Part shown: positions 1 through 8,964 of the stretch, one piece after another
Layout: the number at the start of each line of letters is the position of its first letter
How positions within the stretch are numbered: position 1 is the first letter of the stretch
DNA from: Sphingomonas pituitosa NBRC 102491
Lineage (GTDB): Bacteria > Pseudomonadota > Alphaproteobacteria > Sphingomonadales > Sphingomonadaceae
DNA: 64,000 nucleotides
Direction of reading: 5' to 3'
NCBI RefSeq assembly: GCF_001598435.1
Contig: NZ_BCYY01000012.1
Location: 62,001 to 126,000, forward strand
The notes under the pieces: model-generated
Database searches by the model: none
The model's input: the letters and a program-made list of their open reading frames with translations, nothing else
What the model was told of the DNA's origin: nothing
Program-made: the position numbers and the translations under genes

Positions 1-162
1 GCTTCGGCGGTGGAAGGCACCTGGTTTCGTGACGTGCGGTCCAAAGGGTGTTGGATGCCCGCCAACGGGCGGAGAGGGGGGCACGTACGGCACGTCCGTT
101 GACGTCGCCGACCGGGCTGGCGATGGCGCTCGCGCCGGACGCAACCGGCGAAGGGGGAAATC

Positions 163-1605
163 ATGAAGTCGAATGCACGCGCCTTCTTGCGGATGGGGGG
201 CGGTGTCTCTTCCGCGCTCGCGCTCAGCCTGACGGCATGCAGCGGTGGGGGCGGCGGATCCAGCCCCGCGCAGCCGCCGGTGTTCAGCTCCGCAGCCACC
301 GCCAGCGTCGTGGAGAATGTGACGGGCAGCATCTATCAGGCGGTGGCCAGCGACCCGAACGGTGACGCGCTGACCTATGCCATCGTCGGGGGTGCGGACG
401 CCCAGCGCTTCACGATCTCGGCGGCGGGACAGCTCTCCTTCGTGGATTCGCCCAATTACGACCTGCCCGCCGATGCCGACCAGAACAATGTCTATGAGGT
501 TCAGATCGCCGCCAGCGACGGCAAGGCATCGACCACGCTGGCCGTGTCGGTGACGGTCGGTAATGCCAAGGAAGGCGTCGCCGTGCGCCGGGTGGGCACC
601 GGCTTCACCAACCCGGTGGCGATGGCGCCGAAGGATGCCCAGACCATGCTGGTCGCGGAGAAGGGCGGCGCGATCTACAGCCTTGATCTGGCGAGCGGCG
701 CGAAGACCCTGGTGCACCAGATCGTCAGCGTCGGGTCCGGCGGCGTTCTCGCGATCGCCTATGGGCGCGGCGCGATCACCGACGGCAGCTTCTTCGTCAT
801 GTATGTACGGGACAACGGCTTCCTCATCATCGCGCATTTCTCGCGGAACGGCTTGGGCAACATCGTCGAGGAAAGCATGCCGGTGCTCGCGACGAGCGCC
901 CCGAACTATGCGGGTGGCGGCGGGTTCATCTACACCGGCGACGGCCTGTTCGCGGCGATCGGCGATGCCGGGGGCGCCGGCGATCCGAGCGGCAGCGCGC
1001 AGGACGATTCCTCATGGCTCGGCAAGCTGGTCCGCATCGTGCCCAATCCGGACCCCTATGCGGGCGCGTCCCCCCAGTATTTCCTCGTCTCGAAGGTCGC
1101 CAAGGGTCTGCACCAGCCGCGCGGCGGCACCGGGTTCTCGAACGGAATCCTCTTCGCCGACCATGGCCAGGCCGTTGCCGAGGAGCTGAATTTCTTCACC
1201 GCCAACACGACGGGCGTCAATTTCGGCTGGCCGTTCAAGGAAGGGGTGCGGATGGTTGCCGGAACCCCGCCGGCCGGGCTGACCGATCCGGTCCTCGAAT
1301 ATTACCGGACGGGCGGACTGCGGACGGGGCAGTCGATCGTTGCCGGTGCGCGCGGTCCGAGCCAGGTGGCGTCGTTGCGCGACGTCGTCATCTTCGCGGA
1401 CCAGGGCGGTGCGATCTTCACGATCAAGGGCAGCTTGTTGGTGCCCGGCAAGTCGCTCACGTCGGATGTCGTGGAACGCCGCGACGCCGATTTCGCGCCC
1501 GATGCCGGTACGCTGAAGCGGCCGGTGGCGATCGAGACGTCGCCCGGCGGCCTGGTGTTCCTCCTCGATGCGGGCGGCGACGTGTTCGCGGTCGAAGGCA
1601 GCTGA
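163..1605 (+). CDS. Cadherin-like / PQQ sugar dehydrogenase-like lipoprotein
   Basis: 480 aa. The N-terminus has a signal sequence ending in a lipobox-like LTAC followed by a Gly/Ser-rich linker, so this is probably an outer-membrane lipoprotein. Residues about 40-130 form one cadherin/Ig-like repeat (ENVTGSIYQ, DPNGDALTY, SPNYD). The rest is a beta-propeller of the glucose/sorbosone dehydrogenase type, with the typical NTTGVNFGWP segment late in the domain. Such proteins oxidise sugars with PQQ, but the cofactor and substrate are not proven here. The start is chosen for the GAAGGGGGA ribosome-binding site just before ATG 163. It faces the GH5 gene tail to tail and probably belongs to the same carbohydrate locus. 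The propeller assignment is good and the activity uncertain. Confidence 0.75.
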   Translation: MKSNARAFLRMGGGVSSALALSLTACSGGGGGSSPAQPPVFSSAATASVVENVTGSIYQAVASDPNGDALTYAIVGGADAQRFTISAAGQLSFVDSPNYDLPADADQNNVYEVQIAASDGKASTTLAVSVTVGNAKEGVAVRRVGTGFTNPVAMAPKDAQTMLVAEKGGAIYSLDLASGAKTLVHQIVSVGSGGVLAIAYGRGAITDGSFFVMYVRDNGFLIIAHFSRNGLGNIVEESMPVLATSAPNYAGGGGFIYTGDGLFAAIGDAGGAGDPSGSAQDDSSWLGKLVRIVPNPDPYAGASPQYFLVSKVAKGLHQPRGGTGFSNGILFADHGQAVAEELNFFTANTTGVNFGWPFKEGVRMVAGTPPAGLTDPVLEYYRTGGLRTGQSIVAGARGPSQVASLRDVVIFADQGGAIFTIKGSLLVPGKSLTSDVVERRDADFAPDAGTLKRPVAIETSPGGLVFLLDAGGDVFAVEGS

Positions 1606-1628
1606 CCGGCTCGCATGCGACGGATGTG

Positions 1629-1656
1629 CCCCGCGCCGACCGATGTCGGCGCGGGG
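1629..1656. terminator. Hairpin between convergent genes
   Basis: A perfect 12-bp stem (CCCCGCGCCGAC and its complement) closes on a 4-base CGAT loop between two convergent genes. No T-run follows on either strand, so it may act as a bidirectional transcription barrier or 3'-end protector rather than a classical intrinsic terminator. Confidence 0.5.
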
Positions 1657-1730
1657 CCACGTGCATCAGAACGCCGCGCGGTAGCCCGGCGCGAAGGGCT
1701 GGCCGTTGGTGTGGACCACGCGGCGGACGA

Positions 1731-2876
1731 TCAGCGCGCGGCGGGAACGACGCCCTTCGGCGCGGTTGCCAGGCGCTGGATCAGGTCCACCTCGGCCTGG
1801 CGATAGGGCTTGCCGTCGCCGTGGAACACCTCGTGGAACCAGATGGTCGGTTCCTCATAGGTATAGGGCTTCTTCCAGCTGTCCCAGGGCAGACGGGTCT
1901 GCGACTTGCCGTCGACGAAGCCCCAGTTGAACATGGCGATGTTCAGTCGCTTGCCGATCGGGAGCGTGTTGTCGAACGTCGATCCGTTGCCGCGCGCCAT
2001 ATATTCGGTGCACAGCACCGGACGGCCATAGCTGAGCATCTGGTTGGCGCGGTGTTCGAACGTCTCGGGCCAGCTGTAATCGTGGAAGCTCAGCACGTCG
2101 GACTGGGCGATCTGGATCTTCTCGACGGCGTCGAGCGTGGCCTGGTCGTCCCAATGGTCGCCGATCCACACGCCCGAGGTGAGCGGCTGGATCGGATCCG
2201 CCGCGCGGGCCGCCGCGAACATCCGGGGCAGCAGCAGCGCGACGTACTTGTTCTTGTCCGGCGTAGGGGCGTAGTTGCCGCCGCCGCCGTTGTTGGGCTC
2301 GTTCCAGATGTCCCAGCCGAGCACGCGCTCGTCCCTGGCGAAGGTGGTGACGATGTCCTTCACATAGGCTTCGAGCTTGCCGTATTGCGACGCATCCTTC
2401 AGCCGCGTCGCGCCGGGCGATTGGGCAGAACCGGAATTGTGGACGCCCGGAATCGGCGGATGCTGCGGGCCGGTCTTGGGATCGGGATCCCAGCAGCTGT
2501 CGAAGAAGATCCACAGCGTCTTGATGTGGTGCCTGGCCGCGATCGTCATGAATTCGTCCATGCGGCGCTTGAGGCCCTGCGGGTCGGTTTCCCACAGCAG
2601 ATTGTGCAGGTTCACCCGCATCACGTTCATGCCGATCTTCTCGGCCCAGCCAAGCTCGAGGTCGATGCGCTTGGGGTCCCAGGTCTCTGCCTGGAACATC
2701 TCGAGCTGGTTGATCGCGGTCGCCGGGGTCAAATTGGCGCCCACCATCCAGGGCTGCCGGGCGTACCAGCTATTGGCCTGCGCCTTGGTCCACTGGTCGC
2801 GCGCTTCGGCGGCGGGAAGGGTGGCGGCGAGCGCCAGCGCGGCGCCGGCGAGAAGGAAACTGCGGCGGATCATCAT
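1731..2876 (-). CDS. GH5-type cellulase/mannanase-like glycoside hydrolase
   Basis: 381 aa. Retaining glycosidase with a TIM-barrel fold. The acid/base glutamate sits in the DIWNEPN motif (E193) and the probable nucleophile in VLCTEY (E291), with a FHDYSW segment between them; this is the GH5/clan GH-A pattern. The N-terminus IRRSFLLAGAALA followed by PAAEA looks like a signal peptide, possibly a Tat signal because of the twin arginine. The start MMIRRSF is chosen because AAGGAG lies just upstream; the longer reading frame runs into the epimerase gene. It sits directly downstream of the aldose epimerase on the same strand and diverges, with it, from a TonB receptor, so it probably acts on a plant polysaccharide. 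Related sequences are often labelled 1,4-beta-xylanase; the exact substrate cannot be read from sequence. Confidence 0.8.
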   Translation of the reverse strand: MMIRRSFLLAGAALALAATLPAAEARDQWTKAQANSWYARQPWMVGANLTPATAINQLEMFQAETWDPKRIDLELGWAEKIGMNVMRVNLHNLLWETDPQGLKRRMDEFMTIAARHHIKTLWIFFDSCWDPDPKTGPQHPPIPGVHNSGSAQSPGATRLKDASQYGKLEAYVKDIVTTFARDERVLGWDIWNEPNNGGGGNYAPTPDKNKYVALLLPRMFAAARAADPIQPLTSGVWIGDHWDDQATLDAVEKIQIAQSDVLSFHDYSWPETFEHRANQMLSYGRPVLCTEYMARGNGSTFDNTLPIGKRLNIAMFNWGFVDGKSQTRLPWDSWKKPYTYEEPTIWFHEVFHGDGKPYRQAEVDLIQRLATAPKGVVPAAR

Positions 2877-2902
2877 CAGGTCTGCTCTCCTTTTCTGCTG
2901 TC

Positions 2903-4060
2903 TCAGCGCTTCTTCGGCGCCGCGGCTCCGCCCGTGGTCAGGCGGTAGGTCATCACGTTGCGATAGGTCTGGCCGGGATCGAGCCGGGCGTTCGGAAAGC
3001 CCTTCTGGTTCGGCGAATCCGGGAAGATCTGCGGCTCCATCACGATCGCGTCGCCTTCGCGGTAGATGCGCTTCGCCTTGCCGTGGGTGGTCCCGTCCAG
3101 GAAGTTGCCCGAGTAGAACTGGAGGCCCGGCTGGTTGGACCAAAGCTCGAAGCCGCGGCCGGAGGCGGGGTCGTAGACCCTCGCCATCAGGTGCTGGTCG
3201 CGGGTCACCTCGCGGCCGATCACCCAATTATGGTCATAGCCGCGGCCGAACACGATCTGCTGGTCGCGCGCATCGCGGACGCGATCGCCCACGGTTTGCG
3301 GCGTGCGGAAGTCGAACACGGTGCCGGCGACGCTCTTGAAGTCGCCCGTGGGAATCGCCCCGGCATCGGTGGGCAGATAGGCCTGCGCCGGGATGGTGAC
3401 GCGGTGCCCCATCGCGCCGTTGGGGGCACCCTCGCCAGACAGGTTCCAATAGCTGTGATTGGTGATGTTGGCGATCGTCGGCGCGTCGCTGGTCGCGACA
3501 TATTCGATCGTCAGGTTGTTGCGCTCGTCCAGGGCGTAGGTCGCGTCGACCGTCATCTTGCCGGGATAGCCCTGGTCGCCGTCGCGGCTGACATAGCGCA
3601 GCGTGACCGAGGCCGTGGGGCCGTCCTTCACCGAAACCACGTCCCAAAGCACCTTGTCGAAGCCGACGGTGCCGCCATGCAGCGCGTTCTTGCCGTCATT
3701 GACCGGCGTCTGGAAGCTGCGGCCGTCGAGCCGGAAGCGGCCTTCGGCAAGGCGGTTGGCGAAGCGGCCGACGGTTGCGCCGAAAAACTGCCCCTTGGCG
3801 ATATAGTCGCCCATATTGTCATAGCCGAGGATCACGTCCGCCTTGCGGCCGTTGCGATCGGGCATGACGAGTGCCTGGAGCATCGCGCCATAGGCGACCA
3901 CCGTCGCGGACACGCCCTTCGCATTGGTGAGCGTGACCGACGCGACCGTGCGCCCGTCCGTCATCTTGCCGAAGATGCCGCGCCTTGCGGTGGCCGCTTC
4001 GGCGGGGTTGGCCAGTGCGACCAGGGCGGCCATGCCGCCGATCGCTGTCAGAACCTTCAT
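2903..4060 (-). CDS. galM: Aldose 1-epimerase (mutarotase), exported
   Basis: 385 aa. Interconverts alpha and beta anomers of free aldoses such as galactose, xylose or arabinose. Family motifs visible include NRLAEGRF, LHGG, the NHSYWNL segment carrying a catalytic histidine, and LQFYSGNFLDG near the C-terminal catalytic glutamate region. A cleavable signal peptide (MKVLTAIGGMAALVALANPAEA) indicates a periplasmic enzyme, common for epimerases within sugar-uptake loci of this group. The start at 4060 follows GGGAGGAGAAGG. It lies 26 bp upstream of the GH5 gene and is probably co-transcribed with it. Confidence 0.9.
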   Translation of the reverse strand: MKVLTAIGGMAALVALANPAEAATARRGIFGKMTDGRTVASVTLTNAKGVSATVVAYGAMLQALVMPDRNGRKADVILGYDNMGDYIAKGQFFGATVGRFANRLAEGRFRLDGRSFQTPVNDGKNALHGGTVGFDKVLWDVVSVKDGPTASVTLRYVSRDGDQGYPGKMTVDATYALDERNNLTIEYVATSDAPTIANITNHSYWNLSGEGAPNGAMGHRVTIPAQAYLPTDAGAIPTGDFKSVAGTVFDFRTPQTVGDRVRDARDQQIVFGRGYDHNWVIGREVTRDQHLMARVYDPASGRGFELWSNQPGLQFYSGNFLDGTTHGKAKRIYREGDAIVMEPQIFPDSPNQKGFPNARLDPGQTYRNVMTYRLTTGGAAAPKKR

Positions 4061-4376
4061 TGTCCTTCTCCTCCCGATTGCCGTTTTCTTGGATGCGGGC
4101 GTCGTCGATGCGAAACGAAGGGGAGGGGGCGAGCGCCGCATGGCAGCCGATCGCCATCCCCGCGCGAGGGACCGGCGCGCAGGATCTGCCGTTCCGGCAT
4201 GGCATCCCATCTGGTTTCCACTGCATTCCTCCCCTGCCGGCCAGGTCGATTTTCCCCTGTGCCGATCGCCAGCAAATATATGATAAATATGTTGCTTGCG
4301 ATGTCAGGCCTATCTAAACTCGCCGCAATCAACAAGCCCGACAACGCAGCGGGCCCAAAAAAAGGGGAGGTTTCGC
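4061..4376. promoter_or_regulatory. Divergent promoter region, epimerase / TonB receptor
   Basis: This 316-bp gap separates the divergent glycan-degradation genes. It holds a conspicuous AT-rich island at 4271-4296 that starts AGCAAATATATG and ends AATATGTTGCT, with AGCAA/TTGCT arms; this could be an operator or promoter core. No recognised regulator site could be assigned, and no additional gene was seen. Confidence 0.35.
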
Positions 4377-7142
4377 ATGAAGATGAAGGCATTGCTGTGC
4401 GCGTCGGTTTCGGCAGTGATCGGATGCGCAGCTGCACCGGCTGCGGTTGCGCAGGAAGCGCCCCAGCCGCAGACGTCCAGCGCCGACGCCATCAACCCCG
4501 CCGCGCCGCCGCCTGCCGTGCAGGAAAATGGGGGCGAAGAGGCGATCGTCGTTACCGGCCTGCGCCGCAGTCTCGCGTCCGCCCAGGCGATCAAGCGCAA
4601 TTCGGACGGTATCGTCGATGCCATCGTCGCGGAAGACATCGGCAAGCTGCCGGATACCTTCGCCTCCTCGGCACTGCAGCGGGTCGCGGGCGTCAACGTC
4701 ACGCGCGGCGGCGGGGAATCGGCAGGCGTCACGGTGCGCGGCCTGCCCGACCTGACCACCACCTACAATGGCCGCCAGATCTTCACGGCGGAGGGCCGCT
4801 ACGTCGCCATCCAGGATTTTCCCGCCGGCACGGTCGCCGCGCTGGAAGTGTTCAAGTCCGGCCTCGCCAACCAGATCGAGGGCGGGATCGCCGGCGCGAT
4901 CAACGTCCGCGGACGCCGGCCCTTCGACTTCAACGGCTTCGAGCTTTCCGGCTCGCTCAACGGCGTGCTGTCGCAACAGTCCAAGGGCACGACCTGGAAC
5001 GGCAACCTGCTGATCAGCGATCGCTGGAACACCGGCATCGGCGAGATGGGGCTGCTGGTCAACGCCTCCTATGTCGGCATCAACTTCCTCGATTCCACGC
5101 GCGAACAGTCGCTGGTGATCGCGACCACCAATGCCAGCAATGCGCCCGCCGGGCAGACCGGGCTGCGCTATCCGGACGCGCAGGGTAACTTCCTCGGCTA
5201 TGGCGATCGCTGGCGCCCTTCGGCCAACGCTGCCTTCCAGTGGAAGCCGACACCCGAGCTGGAAATCTATGCCGACGGCCTGTTTCAGGGCTTCCGCTCG
5301 CGCGACTATAATCGCTGGATGTTCATCCCGATCTTCGGCGACGGGATGCAGCTTTCCAACATCACCACCCGACCCGGCAGCAACCAGATCGCGAGCATGA
5401 CCGTGACGGGCGCGGCACGGCCGGATGGGTACACCGGCTCGTTCAACGGGCATACCGACACCTATCAGGCCGGCGGCGGCGCGATCTGGACCAGGGATCG
5501 CCTGCGGGTTTCGGCAGACCTTGCCTATACGGACAGCCAGTACACCGCGAACAACGTCAATATCGACTATGCGGCAGCCAGCTCGCCGGTGCGCAACGTG
5601 CAGTTCGAGGCCCCGATCGATGGCGGCCCGACGCAGCGCTTCGTCAATTTCGACCTGACCAACCCCGCCAACTTCATCAGCCGCGGGCTGTGGCAGGAAC
5701 TGCTGGTGGTGAACGGCAAGGATTGGCAGGGGCGGGCGGACATCTCCTACGACTTTGACGGCGGCTTGCTGAAGCGCGTCGACGTCGGCATCCGCTATTC
5801 GGATCGCAAGGCGGGCCGCGACCTCGGCAACCTCTACATCAACAACGAAGGCGCGCGCGTGCCGCTCACCGCGCTGCCGGGCGCCGTGGTGCAGGCGACG
5901 CGGCCGGGCTTCGTCTACAACGACGTGCAGCCCAACGTCTTCTACGCCGCCACCACGCGGGACAGCATCCGCGACAATCTGCCCGCGCTCCGCAGCTTCT
6001 TCGGCGTACCCGCCGGCATCCCGCCGTTCAACCCCGCCGAGAACTTCCGCGCGAACGAGAAGTCCTACGCCGCCTATGCGCAGATGAAGTACGGCTTCAA
6101 CCTGGGGCAGACGGTCGTCGACGGGGTGGTCGGCCTGCGCGCGGTGAAGACCAAGACGCAGATCGACGGCTTTTCCCGAATCGAGGCGACCGGCGGTGCG
6201 GTCACCTATCCGGCGGTGAGCGCCGAGAACGAATATACCGACTATCTGCCGAACGTCAGCGCGCGGATCGGCTTCACCAACCAACTGCAGCTGCGCCTCG
6301 CCTTCACCCAGACGCGCACCCGGCCGAACTTCTTCGACCTGCGGCCGAACACGTCGCTGGGCCAGCCGGTGATCCTCGCGCCGGGCGATCCGTGCCTCGT
6401 CGATGCCACCACGCCGGAATGCGTGGAGCGCCTGCGCCGCGGCGGCTCTGCGGGCAATCCGAACCTCAAGCCGCTGACCTCCAACAACTACGACGCCAGC
6501 CTCGAATGGTATTTCTCCCGGGCGGGTTCGTTTACGGCCGCGCTGTTCCGCCACGATGCCGAAGGCTTCCTCGCCACCGTGGACGACCGTTCGCAGCCGG
6601 GCCTGCGGATCGCCTCGCCGATCAACCTCGGCAAGACACGCCTGCAGGGCGCGGAGGTGACCTTCACCAGCTTCCTCGACATCGACGGATTGCCGGAATG
6701 GGCGAAGGGCTTCGGCATCCAGGCGAACGGCACCTTCATCGACGCCAAGGGGGACCTTATCCCCAGCTTCGCCGGGACATATGGCAACCGGCAGCAGGAC
6801 TTCCCGGGTGTGTCGAAATGGTCGGGCAACCTCGTCGCCTTGTACGAGAAGCCGCAATTCTCGGCGCGTGTCGCGTATAACTATCGCTCGAAGTTCGTCT
6901 CCTTCTACAGCCTCGAGGCGCTCGATCCCATCGCGCACCCGGTGATCGAGAAGAGCCGCGGCCAGCTCGATCTCTCGGCAACGATGACGCCGGTGCAGAA
7001 CATCACCATCGCCTTCGACGTGGTGAACGTGCTGGGCAATCCGCTGCAGCGCTACCGTCAGTACGACACTGGCGACAGCTACACCCGGCAGGTGCTGTAC
7101 CTGGAGCGTGCCTATTCGCTTGGCGTGCGCTTCCGCTTCTGA
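4377..7142 (+). CDS. TonB-dependent receptor (glycan uptake)
   Basis: 921 aa. Outer-membrane active transporter: an N-terminal plug closes a 22-strand barrel and TonB energises uptake. A signal peptide ends around AAVAQ. After a low-complexity Ala/Pro stretch comes EAIVVTGLRRSLASAQAIKRNSDGI, the typical start of the sphingomonad plug. KLPDTFASSALQRVAGV and the VRG and VFKS segments follow. The barrel ends in an aromatic residue (YSLGVRFRF), the usual insertion signal. The start at 4377 is set by AAAGGGGAGG six bases upstream. It sits between epimerase/GH5 genes and a GH43 gene, which implies an oligosaccharide substrate. Confidence 0.92.
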   Translation: MKMKALLCASVSAVIGCAAAPAAVAQEAPQPQTSSADAINPAAPPPAVQENGGEEAIVVTGLRRSLASAQAIKRNSDGIVDAIVAEDIGKLPDTFASSALQRVAGVNVTRGGGESAGVTVRGLPDLTTTYNGRQIFTAEGRYVAIQDFPAGTVAALEVFKSGLANQIEGGIAGAINVRGRRPFDFNGFELSGSLNGVLSQQSKGTTWNGNLLISDRWNTGIGEMGLLVNASYVGINFLDSTREQSLVIATTNASNAPAGQTGLRYPDAQGNFLGYGDRWRPSANAAFQWKPTPELEIYADGLFQGFRSRDYNRWMFIPIFGDGMQLSNITTRPGSNQIASMTVTGAARPDGYTGSFNGHTDTYQAGGGAIWTRDRLRVSADLAYTDSQYTANNVNIDYAAASSPVRNVQFEAPIDGGPTQRFVNFDLTNPANFISRGLWQELLVVNGKDWQGRADISYDFDGGLLKRVDVGIRYSDRKAGRDLGNLYINNEGARVPLTALPGAVVQATRPGFVYNDVQPNVFYAATTRDSIRDNLPALRSFFGVPAGIPPFNPAENFRANEKSYAAYAQMKYGFNLGQTVVDGVVGLRAVKTKTQIDGFSRIEATGGAVTYPAVSAENEYTDYLPNVSARIGFTNQLQLRLAFTQTRTRPNFFDLRPNTSLGQPVILAPGDPCLVDATTPECVERLRRGGSAGNPNLKPLTSNNYDASLEWYFSRAGSFTAALFRHDAEGFLATVDDRSQPGLRIASPINLGKTRLQGAEVTFTSFLDIDGLPEWAKGFGIQANGTFIDAKGDLIPSFAGTYGNRQQDFPGVSKWSGNLVALYEKPQFSARVAYNYRSKFVSFYSLEALDPIAHPVIEKSRGQLDLSATMTPVQNITIAFDVVNVLGNPLQRYRQYDTGDSYTRQVLYLERAYSLGVRFRF

Positions 7143-7214
7143 CCCGCGAAGCGGGGTGCGGCCGAAGGGTCGCGCCCCGCATCGGCTGAATCAACGAGGA
7201 TCGGAGATGTACCG

Positions 7215-8213
7215 GTGCGCATTGCGATGATGCAACGCAGCGGCATGAGGACGCCGCGCTGGCTGGTCGCGGCCTTCGCCCTTGCCCTTGCGGGCGCGGC
7301 GCAGGCGGACAACCCGCAGTTCAGCGGGGCGGACCCGCACGCGCTCTTCATCGGGGATTCGCTGTGGGTGTTTCCCACCGGTGGCCCGGGCGGCAGCTGG
7401 GCGGCGGACCGCTTCGGCGCCTTCTCGTCGCGGGACCTGCGGCATTGGCAGCCGCGGGGCGAATTGATCCGGCGCGACCAGATCGGCTGGATCCAGAACG
7501 ATGGCGCGCCGGTCCATTTCCTCTGGGCGCCGGCCATCGCGGTGCGCCGGGGCCGCTATTATCTCTATTACTCGGTCGGACCCCAGAACCCGACGCCGAG
7601 CCGCATCGGCGTTGCCGTCGCCGACCGACCGGAAGGTCCCTATCGGGACGCCGGGCGGCCGCTCGTCGCCGATGGCGGCCACGGCTTCGAAGCGATCGAT
7701 CCGATGGTGTTCGTCGATCGGCGATCCGGCAAGGCGTATCTCTATGCCGGTGGCAGCGCCGGCGCCAAGCTGCGGGTCTGGGAACTCGGCGCGGACATGA
7801 CCAGCATCGCCCGCGAGATCCCCGTCGCCACGCCGCCGAACTTCACCGAAGGCGCGTTCCTGCACGCGCAGGGCGGCACCTATTATCTGTCTTACAGCCA
7901 TGGACGGTGGAACGGGCCCGATTATTCGGTGCACTACGCGACCGCCCGGTCGCCGACCGGCCCGTGGACGTATCGCGGCGCGATCCTGACGGGCGATGCG
8001 CGGCACCAGGGGCCCGGGCACCACAGTTTCGTGCGGACGCCCTCGGGCCGATGGCTGATCGTCTATCATCGCTGGGAACGGCCGCCGGGGCCGGCGCCCT
8101 ATGCCGGCGAGCGGCAGGTCGCGATCGACCGCGTGCGGTACGCCGCCGACGGCCGCATTCTGCCGATCCGCATGACCGATGGCGCGGCCGCACCGAGGCT
8201 GCCGCTGCATTGA
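7215..8213 (+). CDS. GH43-family glycoside hydrolase (arabinanase/xylosidase type)
   Basis: 332 aa. Five-bladed beta-propeller glycosidase. The expected triad is visible: base aspartate in SGADPHALF (D40), the pKa-modulating aspartate in EAIDPMVF (D162) and acid glutamate in NFTEGAFL (E212). A late GPGHHSF histidine segment is typical of GH43. A signal peptide ends near AGAAQAD, so the enzyme is exported. The reading frame opens at GTG 7215 after GAGGATCGGAG; ATG codons at 7227 and 7230 are possible alternative starts. It lies 72 bp after the TonB receptor on the same strand. Likely substrates are arabinan, arabinoxylan or xylo-oligosaccharides. Confidence 0.85.
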   Translation: MRIAMMQRSGMRTPRWLVAAFALALAGAAQADNPQFSGADPHALFIGDSLWVFPTGGPGGSWAADRFGAFSSRDLRHWQPRGELIRRDQIGWIQNDGAPVHFLWAPAIAVRRGRYYLYYSVGPQNPTPSRIGVAVADRPEGPYRDAGRPLVADGGHGFEAIDPMVFVDRRSGKAYLYAGGSAGAKLRVWELGADMTSIAREIPVATPPNFTEGAFLHAQGGTYYLSYSHGRWNGPDYSVHYATARSPTGPWTYRGAILTGDARHQGPGHHSFVRTPSGRWLIVYHRWERPPGPAPYAGERQVAIDRVRYAADGRILPIRMTDGAAAPRLPLH

Positions 8214-8231
8214 GGAATGCGCCGCGATCGC

Positions 8232-8960
8232 TCAGGGGTTGAGCAGGAACACGACATACCCCTCGAAATGCGGGTTCGTCGCAAGGCCCGGCGGCGGCGT
8301 CCATTCGCCGCCTTGCAACAGGCCGATGCGAAAGGGGACGCGCAATCGGTCCAGCTTCGCCAGATAGGCGCCGTAGCCGGGAATGACGTGCCGGCCCTGG
8401 TAGATCTGCAGCACCACCTCGTCGACGACGCCGGCAAGCTGCTGCAGCCCCTCCGGATCGCCGTTGGCGCTCCAGTCCAGCAGGCCGGTGATCCCCAGCC
8501 TGTAGCGCGCAGGAATATGGCCGCGCAGCGTCCGGAGGAACGCGGCGTAGCGCGCAAGGTGGCGCGTTCGCGCGTCGAAATCGATTTGGACGCCGGCGAC
8601 CCGGTTTCCCGCGCGCCGCCAGCGCTCGAGCGCGGCGAGCAGCTGGGCATGGATCTGGGGGTTCCAGGCGAGCGTCTCGACGCGCAGCACCATCCAGACA
8701 TCGGCATGGCCGATCCGGGGGACGGCGGGGCGCTGCGCGATCAGTCGCGGCACGTCCCCGTCGACCACGGCACCGTGGAGCAGGTAGATGCGCCGCGCCC
8801 CGGCAAGCACGGGCTGCGGCCGCACACCGGCCCAGAGCCAGAAGGCGTCGTATCGCCGTGCGTCCACCCGGGCCTCGGGCGCGATCCGCGGCCGGGGCGG
8901 GGTGGCCGAGAGCAGCAGCGGCAGCAGCAGCGCAAGGCATGCCACCGCACGCCGCCGCAC
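8232..8960 (-). CDS. DUF3142 domain protein
   Basis: 242 aa. Resembles the DUF3142 family by its VAGVQIDFDART segment and the following LRGHIPARYRLGITGLLDW and VVDEVVLQIYQGRHVIPGY pieces, which look like successive strands of a TIM-barrel related to glycosidases. The function of the family is not established. The hydrophobic N-terminus (ACLALLLPLLLSATPP) suggests export or an anchor. It begins with GTG, preceded by TAGGAAC, only 4 bp after the stop of the large upstream gene, so the two are surely co-transcribed and probably work together. It converges on the GH43 gene with an 18-bp gap. Confidence 0.7.
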   Translation of the reverse strand: MRRRAVACLALLLPLLLSATPPRPRIAPEARVDARRYDAFWLWAGVRPQPVLAGARRIYLLHGAVVDGDVPRLIAQRPAVPRIGHADVWMVLRVETLAWNPQIHAQLLAALERWRRAGNRVAGVQIDFDARTRHLARYAAFLRTLRGHIPARYRLGITGLLDWSANGDPEGLQQLAGVVDEVVLQIYQGRHVIPGYGAYLAKLDRLRVPFRIGLLQGGEWTPPPGLATNPHFEGYVVFLLNP

Positions 8961-8964
8961 GTTC

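Noticed and set aside
1..162. A gene at the left edge
   Set aside because: The open frame from 48 overlaps the lipoprotein gene in another frame and has no ribosome-binding site or recognisable sequence; only the promoter area of the first gene can be claimed.
1014..2948. Long plus-strand open frame antisense to the GH5 gene
   Set aside because: GC-rich antisense frame with Arg/Ala/Gly-rich composition, no domain and no ribosome-binding site; the minus-strand glycosidase has catalytic motifs.
4329..6938. 869-codon minus-strand frame opposite the first TonB receptor
   Set aside because: Antisense shadow; the plus strand has the plug and barrel features, signal peptide and ribosome-binding site.
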